From Trachelipus rathkii (taxonomy: Eukaryota; Arthropoda; Malacostraca; Isopoda; Trachelipodidae), in contig JABUQX010141824.1 of NCBI GenBank assembly GCA_015478945.1, positions 10,001-22,883 on the forward strand: DNA of 12,883 bases. Reading direction: 5' to 3'. Below the pieces are notes generated by a model. That model was not told the origin of the DNA and ran no database searches. It saw only the letters and a list, made by a program, of their open reading frames with translations. The first letter of the stretch is position 1; the number at the start of each line of letters is the position of its first letter. Both the position numbers and the translations under genes were made by a program. Below are positions 9,638 through 12,883 of this stretch, piece by piece.

Positions 9638-10312
9638 TGTTGCTTTGGATACTCTTGGTTAATGAAAACTGTTTATTCGTAAGTTAAGTACGTTATGTTA
9701 AATATTACTATGACAATGTGGAAATAACACTGATTTGTTAGAGAAATGATGAGTTTTTGTAAGATATTACTGTGTTAACTGACGATGATGTGTTAGAAAC
9801 GTGAGCCTAGGTTAAGTTTTTGTTGAATAATGTTAGGTTTGCCCTAGACTTTTGCTAATGTCTACGTTTATTCATAGGTCAAATGATGTTATACTCGAAA
9901 CGAGTGACACTTTGATGAAGATAGTGTCAATTCATAGTTCAAGATGGTGACATCTTTGATAGATTGGTCACTTTGTTAAGGGATTTTGTTAGATAATACG
10001 GCTTTACCTGTTGCTAATATGCTCAAAAAGTGGGAACATATCGAGTATTGTATGACCTGTTAGCTACTTTACCTTGATCAGTAGGGAATTTTTCAGGATG
10101 TTAGCTGATTATTCATACGCTAGGTATGTTAGGTTTGCATTTTGTACATTATATTCCTAGTCGCGGTTATGATTTGTTAGCTTTATTGATGCTAAAACTT
10201 TGTTGGTTAAGCATATATTCGTAGGTTGGTATATAAAGAACTTATTTTTATGTTATGTTTGTCCAAAATGATACTTGAAATATGACTTGAATCAATAGTT
10301 CAATAGATCACA

Positions 10313-10350
10313 GGTGGGTGGGGCGGGCAGGGGACTGCGGGGATGGGTGG
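10313..10350 (+). other. G-rich island with quadruplex-forming pattern
   Basis: Within AT-rich DNA the plus strand has G runs at 10316-10318, 10320-10323, 10325-10327, 10330-10333, 10339-10342 and 10345-10347, with connecting loops of 1, 1, 2, 5 and 2 bases. Four or more runs of at least three G with short loops fit the usual quadruplex rule. Formation in the cell is not shown by sequence. Confidence 0.75.
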
Positions 10351-10352
10351 CT

Positions 10353-10376
10353 TGATTTACTGATTTACTGATTTAC
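10353..10376 (+). repeat. TGATTTAC tandem repeat, three copies
   Basis: The 8-bp unit TGATTTAC occurs three times head to tail with no mismatch, directly after the G-rich island. Confidence 0.9.
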
Positions 10377-12411
10377 TGCTAAAAGGTAGTAAATTATTAC
10401 GCTTTACTGTGATATTTTACTCAAAGAACTTTTTTTATGTTATGCTAGGATAAAATTGTTGTTTTTGTTATGTTTGGTTAAAACTTTGTTATGTTTGCGA
10501 TTATTCGTTGGGGATTATGATATTTAGACGAGGTTATGATGAATTTTTTGTTAAATGTTACGAAGTTGATGTAAAACATTTGTTACGTCAGCATTATATT
10601 CTTTGTCAGTATGATGATTAGACAGGTTTATGCTAAACTTTTGTGTAATAGGACGATATTTAATGTAAAATTATTAGTCATGTTAGAAAGTATCACTTAG
10701 AAAAGTGTGAATAGGATTGCACGTTTTGCGAAGTGTGGAATACTTTACTGTTGTTCTTTGAAATTTAATTAGGCATATTATTCATTTTCTTGTTCGTATA
10801 TCATATATAGTTTTCAGACTGTTTTTTTTATTATATAATTCAGTTATATTATATTGTTTTATTATTATTAAGAAAACAGACATTTACATTAACATATATA
10901 TTTATGATATTAGTATATATAAAGAACTTATTTTGTGTATGTTTTGGATAAAACTTTGTTATCATTTGATTTTTCGTTAATTCTTAATATGATAATTGGA
11001 CAAGGTATGATAAATCATGTTAAAATATTACCGTGTCAATAAAATTAACATTAATATCATTGAAATGGAAAAAGTATGAATAGGTTACGATTTGTATGCA
11101 ATATTGGATTGCACACAGGTGTTAAGTGTGAGACTTTTATTAATGTTAACCCCTTTATTCGAGGCTTAAGTTGTGTTGGTTTGTCGTTGTATTATTTTCT
11201 TAGTTCATATGATGCTATGTTCGCTTTATTAATATGAAAACTTTGTTATGTTAATATATATTCACGATGGTTTATTATATAGACTCTGTTTTGTCTTTCT
11301 TTCTAACATTCATAAGTGATATACCATTCTTACAAGTCAGGTTACAATTTTACACAAAGATTTTCTTAGACACAAAAAAGATAAATAAGTGCATAAAGTT
11401 ATTTATAATGTCTTAATTGTTCTATATTAAATTATGAACTTTGTACCATCATGTTTTGGTTTATATGTGCTCTATCAGCTTCTTTTGGTGTGTTAGATTT
11501 ATTATTATATTATATTCTTAGTTCTAGTAATCTGTGTTAAACTTCATGTCTTAACATTAACTTTTGTTCATATTATTAGTTAAATATCTCAAATTTTCTT
11601 TGTATATATTCATATTGTTGTATTATTGTTTGTTTATTTATTGTTATTATTGTTATTGCTGATATATTTAACATTGTTTAACATAATCTTTGATATATAC
11701 TATTTTAAAACAGTACTATTAGTTTTCATTTGTGATGTGATATATTTTATTGACTGATTGGTTGGGAAAGAAAATCATATGTTGCTATAAAGTTTATTGC
11801 TTACGTTCGCATTAAATTGTGAAGGTTTTATGCGCTATTTTGTAACATCTCCATCTCGTCTTATTGTTTGATATCTTCAGAAACTAATTTATTCTAACGT
11901 TGTCGTAAAATTTTATCGTCAGCGGTGGATATTGGTTAATAATATTTATATGAAGTGATGTGATATTAATTGGTTTTATTTAACTGATGGATTCATCAAA
12001 TTATCTGATATCACGTATGACTGTGGAGGATAATTGTTTTGTTAATCTGATGGATCGACGAGTAAATTCTAGATATATCAGGAATTTGACCGTGTGAAAG
12101 TGAAATATGGATGGGTGTATGGTTGGTTTGTGTTGTGTATATTCATTCGCGATGCACATTCTTTGGAATCACATCAGGTTGTGGCATTAAACATACCTTT
12201 GTGAGTTTTCTGGGTTCAGACATGTGAAAATATTACAGCGTACTATAAAATAAGTGATTGCATCTTCATTGGCAGATGTTTGTTGCTAGTTTTATACCAT
12301 AGCATATGAACAAATCATAAATATTACAGAAGGCATAATGGTTTCTGTATAGACTATTTAAAGTGTTTCTTTATAACTGGTTGAGTTTAAAAAACTACTC
12401 TATATGCAATT

Positions 12412-12624
12412 ATGGATCATCTGCAAATTGGTTTTGGTGGTAGAAGTATTGCTTGTAATCTTTTGAAAGGGATCTGTGCGAATCTTGCTCTAGAAGATAT
12501 ATCAGACTTACCTGCTGAATCTTCTTATTTGGATAACGGGTGTTCATTATATTTAAATGAATTCTGTTTTTGTATTGTTTGTGTTTATATATTATCTTGC
12601 TTCTATTTTAAAATTATCTTATAA
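12412..12624 (+). CDS. Possible short open frame or exon remnant, function unknown
   Basis: A 70-codon frame begins MDHLQIGFGG and contains LLKGICANLALEDISDLPAE and SYLDNG, with balanced residue use for about 50 codons. From about 12557 on it turns into a hydrophobic, low-complexity run (FCFCIVCVYILSCFYF), typical of T-rich non-coding DNA. The first part looks more protein-like than anything else in the last 3 kb. I do not recognise a family. It could be a piece of an exon, a fragment of a transposon protein, or chance. No convincing promoter or splice sites could be assigned, and no neighbouring frame continues it. Confidence 0.2.
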   Translation: MDHLQIGFGGRSIACNLLKGICANLALEDISDLPAESSYLDNGCSLYLNEFCFCIVCVYILSCFYFKIIL

Positions 12625-12883
12625 CGATATAAACTTATTACCCTCGTATATTCGATTTGTATTCTTTGTGATTTGTGATGAAATATTTACCATTAGTGGT
12701 TGTGTGTGTGTATGTATGATAGAGATTTTTCTCTCATGTGTAGTAGTGATGTTGTTATTGATGATGTTGTTGTTATATACATTGATTTACTGTTGTTAAG
12801 TGTGGATCTTTGTTAATGTTGCAGCAGTTTATTTATTGCTTAGGATGTCAGAGTTTGTCTTTGTACATTATATTCTCTTAGTT

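Larger units (their letters stand above)
9640..12883. repeat. T/G-rich region of diverged long-period repeats
   Basis: About 3.2 kb, T-rich and G over C on the plus strand, with no convincing gene. Related blocks recur. Copy pair 1: 10476-10572 and 10946-11040, both with GG-TAAAACTTTGTTAT, TTCGTT, a TATGAT-TT-GAC-AGGT-TGAT block and GTTAAA-TTAC. Copy pair 2: 10139-10240 and 11184-11282, both with GCTTTATT, AAAACTTTGTT and ATATATTC in order. Copy pair 3: 11117-11207 and 12793-12883, both with TGTTAAGTGTG, TTAATGTT, TTTGTC and CTTAGTT in order. A shorter AAAGAACTT block recurs at 10236, 10423 and 10921. Spacing is irregular (470, 1045, 1676 bp), so this looks like an old, expanded and eroded family rather than a clean tandem array. 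The estimate was made by eye. Confidence 0.55.

Noticed and set aside
12557..12799. 80-codon open frame rich in Phe, Val, Cys and Leu
   Set aside because: Low-complexity hydrophobic translation of T/G-rich DNA with a GTGT tract; no protein-like features.

Overview
The window reads as non-coding, repeat-dominated DNA of an animal. The (TA)n, (CA)n and (CT)n microsatellites are very long, there are several decayed LINE (non-LTR) retrotransposons, and no intact gene is visible. This combination would fit an arthropod and especially a decapod crustacean such as a penaeid shrimp, whose genomes are known to be rich in dinucleotide repeats. That assignment is an inference, because no host gene is available to confirm it. 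No bacterial-type operon, rRNA, tRNA or CRISPR array was found.

Layout. (1) Positions 1-2771, minus strand: a decayed jockey-like LINE (LINE-A) that still shows its domains in order, with endonuclease at high coordinates, then reverse transcriptase, then C-terminal region near position 1. (2) 2772-3365: A-rich spacer. (3) 3366-3823, minus: a fragment of the endonuclease domain of a second LINE family (LINE-B1), cut off exactly at a (CA)n/(TA)n tract. (4) 3852-4229 and 4869-5153: two long (TA)n arrays around about 640 bp of AT-rich sequence. (5) About 5260-5650, minus: a decayed fragment that resembles an uncharacterised arthropod repeat-borne protein with FDGRKD and CDGTxVN motifs. (6) 5754-5876: a (CT)n array directly abutting (7) 5878-8920, plus: a near-complete but inactivated copy of the same family as LINE-B1 (LINE-B2), with endonuclease, reverse transcriptase, C-terminal domain and 3' tail. 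(8) 8968-9178 and 9320-9533: two more (TA)n arrays. (9) 9550-9637: a striking 24-bp perfect inverted repeat with a 17-nt loop. (10) 9640-12883: T/G-rich DNA carrying diverged long-period repeats, a G-rich island with quadruplex potential at 10313-10350, and one weak protein-like open frame at 12412.

The parts do not work together as a pathway; the window is a record of insertions and decay. All reverse-transcriptase and endonuclease relics carry stops, frameshifts or lost catalytic residues. The most interesting items are the FDGRKD/CDGT relic, the long foldback, the microsatellites that begin exactly at LINE ends, and the diverged repeat family of the last 3.2 kb.
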